64,000 nucleotides of DNA from Hortaea werneckii (Eukaryota > Ascomycota > Dothideomycetes > Mycosphaerellales > Teratosphaeriaceae). The notes below the pieces were generated by a model. That model saw nothing but the letters and a program-made list of their open reading frames with translations. It searched no databases and was not told the DNA's origin. Shown one piece after another: positions 14,484-28,700 of the stretch. Numbering within the stretch: position 1 is the first letter of the stretch; the number at the start of each line of letters is the position of its first letter. The translations under genes were made by a program, and so were the position numbers. Location of the stretch: positions 992,001 through 1,056,000 of the forward strand of contig JBAOKB010000020.1 in NCBI GenBank assembly GCA_037044905.1, written 5' to 3'.

Positions 14484-14791
14484 ATAGTAGCTAAGCCGAC
14501 TTACATAAGCCCTTCTATCTAAGCTATATTAGCGTCGCCTATAACTAGCTTATCTCTAGGATTAGCTCCTACTCTACTAGAAAAGCTAATAAGGGCTAGT
14601 ACCTTAAAGTGCGAGTTTTGCAAGCGTACTATTAGTATTAAGTAGTACAAGAATAGCCTAAGATACTATTTATATAAGTTATTAAAGGGAAAGGCTAGTA
14701 GTATTACTAAGTCGAGATTAAAGGAGAACGTTAGTAGGCTTATTAGTAGCTAGAAAGATAAACGAAAGGCTTTATAGTTAGCCTAACATAA
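14484..14791 (+). pseudogene. RIP-degraded ORF with a zinc-finger-like motif
   Basis: The forward frame decodes to about 100 codons with a Pro/Ser/Leu-rich lead-in followed by KCEFCKR at about 14,607-14,627, then Lys/Asn-rich text and a Tyr-Tyr-Leu-Tyr cluster (about 14,659-14,670). Under RIP CAC and CAT become TAC and TAT, so those Tyr codons probably were His. The result is a Cys-x2-Cys followed about 14 residues later by a His cluster, a C2H2- or BED-like finger. The two Cys codons kept their TpG, unusual here. DNA-binding proteins of fungal DNA transposons often carry such fingers. The assignment is inferred. Confidence 0.4.
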
Positions 14792-17700
14792 TATATAACT
14801 ACTAGAATCGACCCCGTTATAGTAGTAGAATTAAGATATAGGTCGCGTATAGTCTTAATACTAGGGATCTTCTTACGTTTTAGGCTCTAGGTTTTAATTA
14901 GTCTTATATTCTAGTTACGGTTATAGGCGCGTATATAGATTAGCTCTAGTATATAAGTTAAGATAATTTAATTGCTTATAGATTATCTATCTACTAGGAG
15001 CATCTTTATCTACTTTAGTCTACTATAAGAGCCTTAAGAACTACTAGAAAAGGTTAAGGTCTAATAAAGTCTAGAGAAAATGTCCTATGCCTCGACATCT
15101 TAGCTAGCGCTATATACTATACTAATATCCCTTATAACCTACTATAGTACCCTTAATATAGGTATATAGCACTTACGACTACTTATATATATTTTTCGAA
15201 TAATCTATATGTCTTTATAATTAATTCTCCTTACGTAGGTATCTATACTATAATCTATAGTAATTAGTAACGATACTTCTATAGCAAATCTTCTACCTTC
15301 TATATTCTATAGTATTACTACTTTTCGCTACTACAATAGTTAATTTATAACGCGTAGACGTTATTACTCTAGCGCGTCTCTAAATGTATCTATATTTATA
15401 GTGTCTATAATAATAGTAGTCCTAGTAAGATATAGTAGGATTCTATAACTCTATAAGCTTATAGAAAGGACAGAAGTAAGTTCTAATACTAAATGCCTTA
15501 AAGCAAAACCTATATTAGCGGCTTTCGCGCTAATCGAGACTACTAATTAACTACTCGACCTCGCTTACTATCCCCTATAAAGTATCTTTATAAGTACTAG
15601 CCTAACGATCTCGAAAATGCTAACCTTCCTAAGGACCTTCGAATTAAGCTAGAGGTATAACCTCGTACTAGCTCCCTTATATTATACCTATAGGACTATT
15701 CTTAGAGTACTAAGTCTAACTATACTAAGCAATAATCTTGCTAAGCAATCGAGGATATACGAAAGACGTATATAGAACTAACTAACTAGCTACGTAAGCG
15801 AATTAGGCCTAAGGTAGATTATAAGTATCTAATATAGTACCTCTATTAGTAAGATCTAGCTAGCGAGTTTATTAGGGACATAGTAGAGCTATAACTTAAA
15901 AGACTATAAAAGAAGAATAGAAGGCTATAAGTAGAGAGAGACAAGCTAGCTACTAAGCTAAGGGATACTAAGGATATAATAGAACGCCTATAATAGGAGA
16001 AAGATAATATTCTACCTAACGCCTCTAACTATAACGCCGCTACTTAGTAGTAGGTTAGATAAGTACTCCGCTAGTATAGTACTAGTATATAGGACCTTAT
16101 TGCCTATAGCTATAGTATAGAAGACGCGATTAACTAGTTGTCCTATTCTCTATCTACGTCTTAGGAGAGGGAACTTAAGATAGAGGCTACTATTAGGAAG
16201 ATAGTAGAGGACTAGGCGTAGATAAAGGAAGCTATAATCGAGACAAATAGAAGGCTCTTATAATATAGTTAGACGCTAATAGAGGAAACTACTAGAATAG
16301 TATAGTATATTAAAGGGCTATTAGTCCTTAATACTAGTCCTTCTAGCCCTATTAACTTCTATAGAACGCTACGCTATCTATTATATACCTAGAATCTATA
16401 GATAGAACTTATCTCTAGGTAGAATACTAAGCTATATACTATTCTTTCTTAGTTTTTAGATGTCTTTATATCTATCGCCTAAGCGCTTACTAGCAAATTA
16501 GATAGTTCTAGTATATAGGGCTAGGGAGAAGAAGAGATAGTAGGGTAGAGGTATATACTAAAGAGATAGCTACTAAAGAGGAGGCTACTAAAGAGGCGGC
16601 TATAATTAGGAGGGGCATTAAGAGTAACTAATATTGCTATAGAAATGTAACGCAAGTACTATTACCTCCCTTATATAAGTATTATCTAATTAATTCTTCT
16701 ATTATACTATTGCCCTTTCGCTACCTTAGTTAGCTAGCCTTAGCTTTAAGTTCTCGTTATAAGGGGTAGATATTAGCAAGTAAAATAGGGAATATAAGTA
16801 GCTAAAATGCTACTATAGAGATAGGTAGTAGCGTAGTCTAATATAGAATACTACTTTTGTCTTATACTACTCGTAGCGGTAATTAGTAACTTTTAGAAAC
16901 CTTTTATAGAGGCGATAGACTCTATAAATCCTCTCTTAAGCCTTCTAGATACTATGTTAATAGTATGTTCCTAACTAGTATAACTATAACGCTATTCTAA
17001 TTATACTAGGTAATTATGTTTATTATACTTACTATATTCTAAATCTTTATTACCCCTCTTACTATTCTTACCTAGCGACGACTCCTACGTAAGATTCGCT
17101 ACTAGTACTCCCTAAATTAGATAGTACGTGTCCTAGAGTTTCTCGATAGGTCGTTTACTTCTCTAGCGCGCCTACTTTATAAAATAGAGTAGGCTAATTA
17201 CATTTTAGAGAGCGTCTAGGCGCTTAAATTTCTTATACTAGGGTTAGTAGACAAAGAAACCTAGTAGAATTTCTATACGTACGCTTTACTATATTATATT
17301 AGCCTTACGCTAGAAGCTCTAGGTAAAGCTAGTATAGTTTAGTATAATACATTCTACTCCTTAAGAGAGCTCGTAGTAGCTCTAACTAGATACGTCTTCT
17401 AGCTAAGTAGATACGTCGTTTAGTTATATCTATAGCGAGCTAAACTCTTGTCTACCTCCCGAAAACGACTTAGTAAGAGTCTAGAGGCTACTTTAAAGGC
17501 GTTAGCTAAATTACTAAGCGAAGAGCTATCTACTATACCCTAGGTAGTCTTACTAGGTAGTATAGTAGTTTAGCTAGAACCTAATCTACTTTATTAGTCC
17601 CTTAGTAATTTGCGCTACTTATATATCGACATAATTGTTAGTTATATAACGTACTAAGGAATTAAATAGCGGGTTAAACTAACTTTTTGGGAGGGACTTA

Positions 17701-20314
17701 TACTAGTATAGTATATCTTAAATTTCTACACCTTAGCGACATAGGCCTTTATCTCTACATTTAGTATAGTATACTTATATTACTATATAGCTTTATAACA
17801 TCGATTATACTACTAGCTATATAACTAGCAATACTAGCTAAGTATATCGCTATACAAAGGCTCTAGAGAGACATTCCTATAGGGTTAGAAGATAGTATAT
17901 ACTAAAGAGACATCGCGTATTAGCGACTATAGGCTATTTAGTAATCTAGGTAGGTTTACTTCCTTTAAAAGTCCTACTAGTAGAAGAGATCCTCTAGGCT
18001 ACGCTCGATCCTATATATTTTAGAATCTACGTTAGTAAGTAAGCGAAGGCGAAACACGCCTCGCCTTTATAGAGCTAAGAGGCCTCTATAAGATCCTATA
18101 TAGTAACAAGAGTAGGCGCTAGTATAACCCTATACTAGAAAGCGAATTAGCTAGAGCGCGCGTTCTTATAATAACTTACTACGTTATCTTTTATAATAAT
18201 ATTAACTATATATACCTAGACGAACTTTCTAGCTTATAGGAGTCCTAGAGGGCTAAAGTATAAAAAAGGCGGCAAGATTACGCGTACTATTAGAGAGCTA
18301 TATACTCGCTATAGCTATTTGTATTATATTCCTTTTAATAATACTACGTTAAGTAATCGTTAACTTTAATTGTTCCCTATTGTCTCGCTATTATCTTTAA
18401 TAGTTAACCTAAGGCATAAAGTATATAGACTAAGCGCTAGCTTAGCGCTAGGGCTACTAAAAGAGTACCTAGGGGTATAAATAGGGATTATAATAGAGCT
18501 TTGTTTAAGGGTAGTAGGTAACAAGGTTAGAACGTTATATAAGTAATAGAGCCTAGAATACTAAACTAAGACCTAGGAGAGCTATATATATAGGCGTATA
18601 GTTATAAATTCTAGAAGATTATCTTTTAACTAACTATAAAGTAGGCGTATTAAAGCTACCCGCTACGCTATCTTCTTATATGTTACGACTATATAACCTA
18701 TTAGCCTCGTCCTTACTAGCGGCCTCTACGCTATTATAGAATGTTCTAGCTTACTAGTACTCCCTATACGCCTATAGTTCGCCTCGCTAACTAAGTACGG
18801 TATAGGGGAATAGGCTCTTATACTAGCGACTTTAACTACCTTCTTTCTTATATATATAGTAGTAACGTTACTATATAGTACTATTCTTATTATATTCTTT
18901 AACGCTAACTAATGTTTCTACGTCCTCTTTAGCTATAAGTTTAACGAGTACTAGTATACAGAATAGATTATTATCGAGGTAGGAAGAGCTCTTAGGGTAG
19001 CAATAATCTTAAGTAGAATATAAAAAGGTAGCTAGTTATATATAGAGAGGTTACCTTATAGTCGTACTACCTAGGAGAGTTTAGTAATATAGGTAACGTA
19101 GGTTTAAGCTATATATTTAACTCTATTAGTATGTCGCGCTATATACGTAAGATCTATAGATAAGCTTCGGGCCTCCTTATATAGCTTATAATCTTATACC
19201 CTTACTACTACTTACTTATACTATAAGGCTAGCTCGATCTAATTTATAAAGTAGGAGCTCCTTAAGACCTTACTACTCATACTTTATCTACTATACTACT
19301 TAGTATAGAAAGTCTATCGCTACTTAAAACTCCTCTATATAGCGTAGGCCCTTAACTATAGCCTAAAACTCCTTAATTGCCTACCTACGTAGGTCTAGAC
19401 CTTATATACTTGTCTTTAACTTAGCCTACGCCTTACTTATTCTACCTAATAGCTTCTCTATATAGAATAGGGTATTGCTATCTTTAAGTAGCTAAAGTAT
19501 TATCTTAACTAGCTTTAACGTCTCTAATAACTTCTACTTTATAAGAGCGTAGTTATTAATATCTAGCTTATATACCTTATTCTATCTCTTATATAAATCC
19601 TTTTCTAGATATTACTACGCCTCTATAAGTATAGTTTTAATTACGTTCTTAAGGAGCTAGAGTTTATTCTATATAGAGACTAGAAGCGCGCTATAGCCTT
19701 TTTTCTAATAATACTATAGTATTACTAGTACTATATTAATAACCTCGTATATCTACGCGCTATAAGATAAGTCGCTATTCTCCTATACTACTAACTCTAG
19801 TAGGTAGCCCTCGATAAGTATAGAAAGGTTAATAGCTATTATAGTCCTTATAGTATATAGCTTAAGGAACCTAGGGATAGCCTAATTTAATACTAACACG
19901 ACTAATAGCTAAATTAAAGAGAGTTCTTATAGGTAGTAAGCGATATAAGAGGTAGCTTCGCTCTTAGTAGTAAATGTTATATAGGGAGAGGGCTAGTACG
20001 CTAGCGATATACTACTACTACTACTATTATAAGGCTAGTTGTTGCCTATATAGAGTAGACGAGAAGATAGTACGCTTATAAGGAAGAGTAATAGCCCTAG
20101 AGCCTTAAGTCTAGTTACTATATATATGCCTATTATAGTCTATAGCTACTATATAGCTCCTAAGTACGAGAGGATCTAGTTCTATTTGTTAATACTAATA
20201 AGGTAGGTATATCTTATTAATATACTAATTATTAAAATAATTTTACCTACAATAAGTAGTCTTATAAATAGTAGTAGTACTATAACTACTAACTCTAGTA
20301 TCTTTCTATATATC

Positions 20315-21900
20315 GATTATTAGTACCTTAAGTTACCTACTAATTATTTAGCTCTAGCTAACAATAACGTTTCTACCCTAGTAATACTAGCTAGGCCTAC
20401 CTCGCCTACCTTTCCTACTAACCTAAAGTTAGGACCTTAAAGGTCGCTTTATATTATTACTAAGATTATTACTAATATTAAGGAACCCGCTCTTTATAGT
20501 ATATATAAAGACGCAATTATAGATATACGCAAGTATATAACGTAAAACTATAATATAGGTCTTAATACTATCTACGTAGGCAAATACTTCTATAATAAGG
20601 TAGCGTTTATAAGCCTTACTAAGCTTCTAGTAAGGTTCGATATCTTTTGCTTTAAGCATAGTACCTATAACTAGTATACCTAGGTATACCTATCTACTAA
20701 TATTACTTACTTAGATATAAATTAGCTAGGTAAGAAGACTTTAAAGGGTCGATTTCTTACTAAGATTAAGGGCTAGGATACCTTCTATTAGCTCTTACTA
20801 TTACTTAAAACCTTCTCTTTAGCTATAGTCTATTATTATCTACGCGTTCAATATATAGCGGCTAGCCTAGATAGTTACCTAGCCTTTAATACTAAAGAAG
20901 AGGACTATAATAACAATAATATTAAGGTAGTACCTCGCCTAGACCTAGAAGACATTAGGGACTAGTATCTCGTTAGTACCTAATACTTACTCCTAGGGTA
21001 GGCGCTTTATATATAGGGTCTAGCGGAAGCTCTACCTAAGGACGACAAGTAGACTAAGGGGAGGCTAGCTAGGATAGTTTACTTGTTTAAGCGTATACTA
21101 GTCTACTATAGCCTAGCTCTACTTAAAGATATTCTATATCTCTTTACTACTTATATAGCTAAGGATAGCGCATTTTTCTATACTATAATAGGATCTATTC
21201 TTCCCTATTACTTTATAGACCTCCTAAAATAGCTAGACGAAATTATTATACTAGGTAGCGCTTACTTAATTTAAAGAGTACTTACGACTCCTATTATATA
21301 GAAAGCTATCGAATATATCTAAATGTAGACGCTATATTAATAATCGCTAATAGCTATATACTTTCTTATATCGCTAATACTAGAAGACGTAGCCTTCCGC
21401 TACTATTATAAGGCTACCTAGGCTACTTATAGTATAGCTAGATACTAGCTATATATGCTCTATATAAGTAATGCCTATTCGCTTACGCTAGTATCTAAGT
21501 ATATACGGAGAGGATAATTAGAATCTAAAGACTAATACGAAGGAATATAATATTCTACTAGTTTAAGATACCTTAAGTACTTCTTTTAGACTAGATAATA
21601 TTAAGTATACGAGGGCAATAACTTAATATAGTAATATTAGTATTATATATAGTAATTCCTAGTACTACTTTATTAAGTTACTATCGAAGGAATCTAGATA
21701 TTGCTTACCTTATACGTTATAATTCGCCCTTTATCTCTATAGTTTCGGATGTTAGTATATAACTATTAGTACGCGGATCTATTAGCTAAGACTTTACTAA
21801 TTAATAAGAATACTCTTAATATTATCTTCGAGAAAAGAAAACGACTTATACTACTCCCTTATAATAAAGAACTATAAGGGAGTATATGCCTTCTTATTTA
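20315..21900 (+). pseudogene. RIP-degraded ORF of about 530 codons
   Basis: A forward frame (codon start 20,315) reads continuously to about 21,900 with no frame change and only TAA/TAG stops. It contains long stop-free segments, for example around 20,462-20,540, 20,560-20,660, 20,820-20,960 and 21,070-21,220. Decoded text includes NIKEPALYSIYKDAIIDIRKY, LTKLLVRFDIFCFKHST and LARIVYLFKRILV. It ends just before a local duplication with the words taaatgcc and ctatttcgcttct. I do not recognise the protein. The lack of indels in 1.6 kb means it decayed by point transitions only. Confidence 0.55.
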
Positions 21901-22190
21901 GTAAGTGCCGCTATATTATCTATTTCGCTTCTTTATAGATAAAGCGTAAATACTCCCTCGCGCTCCTTGTTTAGTAAATGCCCCTATGTCTATTTCGCTT
22001 CTTCCTAGTTAAAGTATAAATTAGCTAGCTACTATAGCATAGTAAATATTAGAAGCGATTATTCTAGACGCGCGCGTCCTTCGATAAAAGACCTATATCT
22101 TCTTCTCCTTCCCTTTATTCGATAAAAGACCTATATCTTCTTCTCTTTCCTCTTATTCGAATACTAACTACTTCTTCTCTTTCCTATCCT
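21890..22190. repeat. Short direct duplications between two ghost ORFs
   Basis: Two local duplications lie here. The words around 21,900-21,935 (agtaagtgcc, ctatttcgcttct) recur at about 21,978-22,005. A unit starting ttcgataaaagacctatatc occurs at about 22,080 and again at about 22,119, followed by a decayed third copy. They separate the ghosts at 20.3 and 22.2 kb and may mark an element terminus or an untranslated region. Confidence 0.5.
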
Positions 22191-22246
22191 CCTATCTATT
22201 ATGTTTATCTAAAACTTAAAATATAACATTTTACTAACTAGCTAAA

Positions 22247-23026
22247 ATGCCTAGAAGCTAGACTACTAACTTATCTATAACCTAAATAGAGAGTTAGCTA
22301 GACGAGATACTACTCCGCCCTACTATCTAGATATTAAAGTATCGACTTACTATAATTCGCTAGTAGTTAAGCTACTAACGTACGGAGCTTACTACGACTA
22401 CTAGAAGAGTCTTTCGTAAACGTTAAGAGCTTTCCTAGCTTTAATTAAGTATTACTACTACTATACCTATCTATAACTCTCGTTACTATAACTACCTAGC
22501 TAGTATTACTACTAAAGACTACTACGCTATTAGTAAGGCTATTAAAGAAACCTAAGATCTTGCTATACTTCTCTAAGGTTACTTAGCTTAAATCGATAAC
22601 TAAGTTCGTATGCTTTAGCGTCTTAGAACGCTACTAGTAATACTAGGCGCTAGTAGGGAGGCATATAACATTTATAGTAATATTAAGTAGGACATAAGAA
22701 GAGTATAAACTTTTGCGACTAATATAGACGAGATTATCTAGTAGGTAACGGAGACTTTTAAGTACTTTATAGAGGCCGAGGACAAGGATACTAATAATAA
22801 GGGGGAAAACTAGTAGCTTAGTAATATATAGAATAGTCGAAAGTTATTAAAGGAAGATGTTTAAGAGATTCTTAAGAGCAATAGCAATAATAGTAGCTAA
22901 GCTTAGACGTAAAGGTTATCGCTAAGGAATATTAGTATATATATTAGGATTAGCTAGTTATAGCGTTACGGCTAATAGGTACATTTATTAATTAGAGTCT
23001 ATTTATATTAGTGCCTATATATTTAA
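22247..23026 (+). pseudogene. RIP-degraded ORF starting at a surviving ATG
   Basis: This frame opens with a true ATG at 22,247 and can be read for about 260 codons. All internal stops are TAA or TAG. Runs such as LDEILLRPTI, RTELTTTTRRVFRKR, LASITTKDYYAISKAIKET and FKYFIEAEDKDTNNKGEN are Thr/Arg- and Glu/Asp-rich and look like real protein. Stop positions fit Gln: before RIP the N-terminal half would be Gln-rich, probably coiled coil. The family is unknown to me. It lies 350 bp downstream of the 20.3 kb ghost in the same orientation, so both may belong to one element. Confidence 0.5.
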
Positions 23027-23483
23027 GTTTCCTCTCTTATATTATAAGCTAGGTCTTAGTATTCTATCCCTAAGGCATAAGATACTATCTATTACTATAA
23101 TATAAGGCTACTATAGCCTAATATATATATCTATATTGTTTCTATTACGTAACTTTCGTAAGGGGCATAGTATAATCTCTATATAGTAGTATTAAATTTA
23201 AGATAGTCTAATAGCCGCCTAATTATACTATAGTATAGTCGCTAGGCTCTAAGAAGTAGAGGCGAGCTCTAGAGGTAGGTTATATACCCCTACTACTATT
23301 ACCTACTACTACTTTAAAACGCCCTCTAAATAATACTATAGTTACTAGTAACTATAACTTATGCTTATAAGTTACGTGCCCTTATAAACATAAGCTATAG
23401 TATATATCGCTTAGTTTTAGTAGGTTAATTCTATCTAAAGTTTACTAGCGCTATCTCTTAGTACTAGAGAATATTCTTACTAT

Positions 23484-23641
23484 ATTCCTCCCCTATAATC
23501 TTCCTCTATAGTCCTCCTCTATAGTCCTTCTCTATAGTCCTCTTCTATAGTCCTCCTCTATAGTCCTCCTCTATAGTCCTCCTCTATATTCCTTCTCTAT
23601 AGTTCTTCTCTATAGTCCTCCTCTATAATCCTCCTCTATAA
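23484..23641. repeat. 13-bp tandem repeat, RIP-degraded
   Basis: About a dozen copies of tcctcctctatag and close variants lie in tandem. The 13-bp period is not a multiple of three, so a coding role is unlikely. Variants differ mostly by C/T, as expected from RIP or replication slippage of a pyrimidine-rich unit. Confidence 0.7.
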
Positions 23642-25799
23642 TTATTATCTCTCTACCTCTATAAAATAGGTAACTATATCTAATTAATTCTCTACTAGTT
23701 AGTCTCTATTGTACTAACTCTACCTATTGCTAATCTATAGAGCAATAGATACTACCCCTTTAATCTTTCTCCTTTTCTCTCCGCCTTCTTTAGTAAATAC
23801 TATCTACTTAATCTATCGTTCCTTAATCTCTATCTTTATAGCTCTTCTTAGTAAATAAGCGAGCTTTTAGCTTTATATATCTTTTAGGCTACTACTATTA
23901 CTACCTCTTGCTAAGTATCCTTAACTTTTAGACTTTATCTATAGGAGGCTATAGATAGGGAGACTAATAGTAAGGTCGGATAGTCTATATAAGTTAACGA
24001 TTATATAGTTATATTAAAGCTAAAGCTAAAATCGGTAGCGAATTTGTAAGTTAGTATTACTAATTTTGGCTCCTAAGCTAGCCTTACTAGATAATAGATT
24101 AGGGAGAAGACTAGGGTTATAAGAGACTAGTTTAGTTCCCCTACTAAATTAATTAATATAGTAACGGAATACTTACCTAAGAGGTATTTCGCCCCTAATA
24201 GTACTAGTATTAGCTACAAAATGTAGCTATATAGCTAACTAAAATATAATAGTAACAAGAAGCTCTTATAGACAATAGAAAGCTCGACTAATAGAGGGGT
24301 AGGAATCTAAACCTAGACCTAGAAGGTTAAAGATTATATAGTTATCGACGCGTAGCTAGTTAATTATTATTAAGCGCTACTAGTAGAGTTCTAAGCTTTA
24401 TATATAGCAAATGTTAAGTATCTAGTAGAGCGAGGACTAAATACTAATATAGATTAAATCCGCGGGTACAATTTACTTATATTAATATTAAAATATAGTT
24501 ATAGTTTTAATAATTCTTCGTAAAGATAGTTAGTAGTCCTACGCTTATAGTATAAAAGACGTGTTTTAAGAAATGTATATATATATATTAGCTAACCTAT
24601 AATGTTCCTTTTAGATAATAGTAAGCTAATCTATTGCGCTTAAGCTAGGCTATTTGTTATAGATGCTTCGTATAGAGGTTTAAGAGTCGTAAATATTAGA
24701 GTAGAAACATTATATTGTTTAATATAAAGCGCTAGTAGAGTTTAAAATGTAGCTATCTAAAGAGTAGAGTAGACGGGTCGTATAAATAGGTAGCTTAAAT
24801 TAGCTACGGGAATTTTATATATATAAGGATACTAATTTACTTTAGGTAACGTAATATAAGGATATAAGTATATAGTATTATGCCTCTAGTAATCTCTTTA
24901 GTATATAGAGAGTAGTTCTACGCTACTACTCGATCTTTAAAGGCAAGGTTATAACCCTATACCTTCTTAGACTAAATAAATAATAGTACCTAGGCTATAA
25001 TACTATATACTAGTAGTAATAGATTACCCTATACTATAAGGTAAGATATAAGTTGTTATAGTATCTTTACTCTACCCTAATAGTAGTAATACTTAGTAGT
25101 ACCTTATTAAAATCTTAATAGATAGTAGATAGAGTTATCTATAAGATTCTTAATAATATATAAGCGAAGGAGCGAGGAGGGAGAAGAGGGCCTTTTTCGC
25201 TTTGTTAGTATTATAAAGAGTAGCTAAATAGGCCTATCGCTAATAATACTAGTAGCGATTTATAGAGTCGTATTACGCTAGATAGAGTAGTAGAGGCTAA
25301 TAATATTAGTCGTACTAGAATATTAAACAAAGTTGTCCTATTATGTTTAAGTATATTAAGCAAGTAAATAAAAGCTATACGAAAGAAAAGAGGCGAAGTA
25401 TATTTAAGTTAGGTAGAAAGTTATAAACTATATATTAACCTTTAGTATATAGATGTCTAACTACGTAAAATTTATACTATCTCGCTATTACGGACTATAA
25501 TATCTTAAATTCGAGAAATCTTATCTTTCTCCTATTAATATACTTAAGACAAGATAGTAGAGCGACGCTCGTAGTAAGAGACTAGCAAGAATCTAAGCGG
25601 CTTACCTATAATATTTAAAGTAAGATAGTAGAAGAGAGCATAATATTAATTATATAGACTAATACGTAACCTTTAAATACTTATTACGATTAGAATTGTC
25701 GATAGTCTTCCTATATAGAGATACTTTATATAGTACCTAGCTATACCTCCGTACCTCTATAAATCTAAAGTAAATATACCTAGGTAGGCTTATATAGCG

Positions 25800-28700
25800 G
25801 AATAGCTTATAGGATAGAGGTAGGTAGGTAGATCTTTACTAAGTACTAGATTAGCTACATTATCTTTTTAAAGATGTCTATTACTTTTTCTCTATATTAA
25901 CCTACTAGAATAAACTAAATAGACTAATAGCGATCTAATATAGAAGTAGAATAAGTTTAAGATAAAGAGAGATCTATCTATACCTAATTATCTCCCTAAT
26001 TTACTTTAAGTTATAATATCTTCCTATAGCGCCTTCGTATTAGCCTAGTATTTCTACTAATCTAGGATAAAAGCTTCGCTATCCTTTATCTCTTTCTATA
26101 CCTATATAAGTGCAACCTTAGTAGTAACCTATAATCGTCGCCTAATTAAGCAATTAATCTTAGTATCTATCTCTACTCGCGTATATCGCCTTATTCCTTC
26201 TATATTCTTAAAGTTCTAGACGACTATATAGTACTTTTCTAGCGTCTTACGCTATTCGCTATTAAGATCTTGCCTAGCTTTACCTACAAATTTAATTAGC
26301 TTCGTTTAAGGGTTCGTATAAGGCTAATATAGTACTTACCTTTAATACTTATCTTACCTACTACTTTAATTACGTAACTATTACGCCTCTTAATAGTCCT
26401 ATCTTTTGTAAGTACCTTCTCTAGTAGATTAGGCCTTCCTTGTAGCCGCCTCCTTCTCTCTACTTATATAGGCTCTTAATAAACTACCTACTATCTATTA
26501 GTCTCTTCTATTAGCGTAGCTAGGTAAGTAAGTACTGCCTCTAAATATAGAGAGAGCTTAGGAACCTATAACTACGTAGTATAGAGACAATCTTTAGTAG
26601 TAATACTACTAAGGTAGAATACCTTAGGCTCGGCTATTTTAAGAGTAGCTTTAGTAAGATTTTAAGTATACTCTTCTATAGAGAAGGTTATCTTAATTAT
26701 AGGTCGTATAAGTATCTTAGCTATAAAGGAGGTAGCTTAAAAAGGAATAGGAACTCTAGTATTAGGTACTAAAGTAATAGACGCGCGAGACTCTTAGCTC
26801 TCCCGCTAGCGCTTTAATTATATAAGGAGCTTATTAGTAATATTACTACTATAGCTTAGGCGGAAGAGGCGCTCCTTAGCGAGATAATTCTTTGCTATAA
26901 CATTAGAAACATTATACTAAGTAGTAGCGGTATAATCTAAACGAATACTAAAAACGTAGTATATAAGACTACCTATATATGCCTCCTATATATATTACTA
27001 AAGATACTTCTAATAATCTTAACCTACTTTACTAAATAGATTAAATCTCGCTTTAGTCTCTTCCTTAATATATTTAAGGACTTTGTCCTCTATTAGTAGC
27101 TTTGCTATTATAGCGACCTATATACTAAAGGTAGTAAAGTACTTATACTATAGATACTAGTTATAGGTCTCGTTAGTTATAAAGATCTTAATAATTAGTA
27201 TATACGCTATACCTAGGTAGTAATTCCGTCTAATAACTTAGAGTATTATATTTAATATGCTAACATCTATTATAAAGGTATAATAGCCGCCTTCCTATAA
27301 ATTGCTTAACTCTAATACTATCTAATTAGAGTAGACGAGGGCCTAGATGCTCGTATTATAATTATATTCCTATTTAGCCTCTAAGCGCTTACTATACTTA
27401 ATTCTAGTATAGATAGATAGGAATTTAATCTATATAATCGTAAGGAATAGCTCTACGATTAAGATATATAGAGGCTAATTATAATAGATAAGTACTTTAC
27501 GACCTTAATAAATTACTACTTCTATAAGCTCGCGGCTTAGCGCCTATAGCTTAAATAAAGTTCTAGCTAGGTATTATACTATAGTAATACGAGTAGTAGG
27601 TACTAGGTAGCGGAGATCGCTCTTAGTCTAATAATAGAATACCTTAAAACTATTAATACCTTACTAGGATAAGGCCTAGATAGCTTTAGCCCCTAAGCTA
27701 AAGTTTTACTTAAAGATCTAGTTAAGCTAAGGATTTAGTACTACCTACTAAAGTCGCTAGCGTCGACTACTTCTATATAGATTGTCTATATCGTCTTCTA
27801 ACTCTACGTCTAGGGGGCTAGAGAGGATATCCTAGCTAAATATAGTAGCGTTATAGGCTAGCTAGTAAAGTAAAGCTTTAATATCGCCTTAATAACCTTC
27901 TATAAAGGTAACCTTAAATCGCGGTAGGTCGCCTAGAACGACGACTTTTTTACTAGCTATAAGGATCCTATTACTCTTTACGCGATAGCTATAGGTTATT
28001 ATTGTTAGTAGTAGGACAATATTATAGCTTATATTTATATTAACCTTGTCTCTATTTATACTAATAAGCTTATAGAAGTTCTCTAGGTCTAATATATAGA
28101 GGTAGACATTAAGGAGTAGTTCTAGGATATTAGAAAGATTACTATTATATTTATCTCGAAAGTTATTAAAGAGCTATATAAACGCTATACGATTTAGTTT
28201 CGTATAATTGTAATTAGGAAAGCGAGATTTAACCTCCTCCTATATAAAATGCAAAAGGCTATAGAAATTATATATAGAGTTAATCTAGGGCGTTACTATT
28301 ACTAGGATCCTCTTATATCCTTATAACTTAAACAATATAGCTATCTATAGACTAGCCTTATTTTTAATATAATACGCTTTATCGATAACTAGTAAGGAGA
28401 ATAGCTAGTCGTTTCTAAATTAAAGCTAAGTATACTATACCTTCTTAAGTATACCTTCGTTATCTTTATTATCTTTATTAGGCTTAAAGTTATTGTCTTC
28501 GAAGTCCTTCTTGCTATTATTAGTAGCTCTACTAGGCTTATCTAGAGCTATCTTACTAATACTACTATAATCTAGAAGTAGTATTATAGTCTCTACGTTA
28601 TCCTAATTAATAACGACTATTTTATAATAGTAGCTAATATAGCGAGCGTCTAGGTAACGGCGTTAGAAGCTCTACTAGGTTATAAGAATATAGGTATAGC

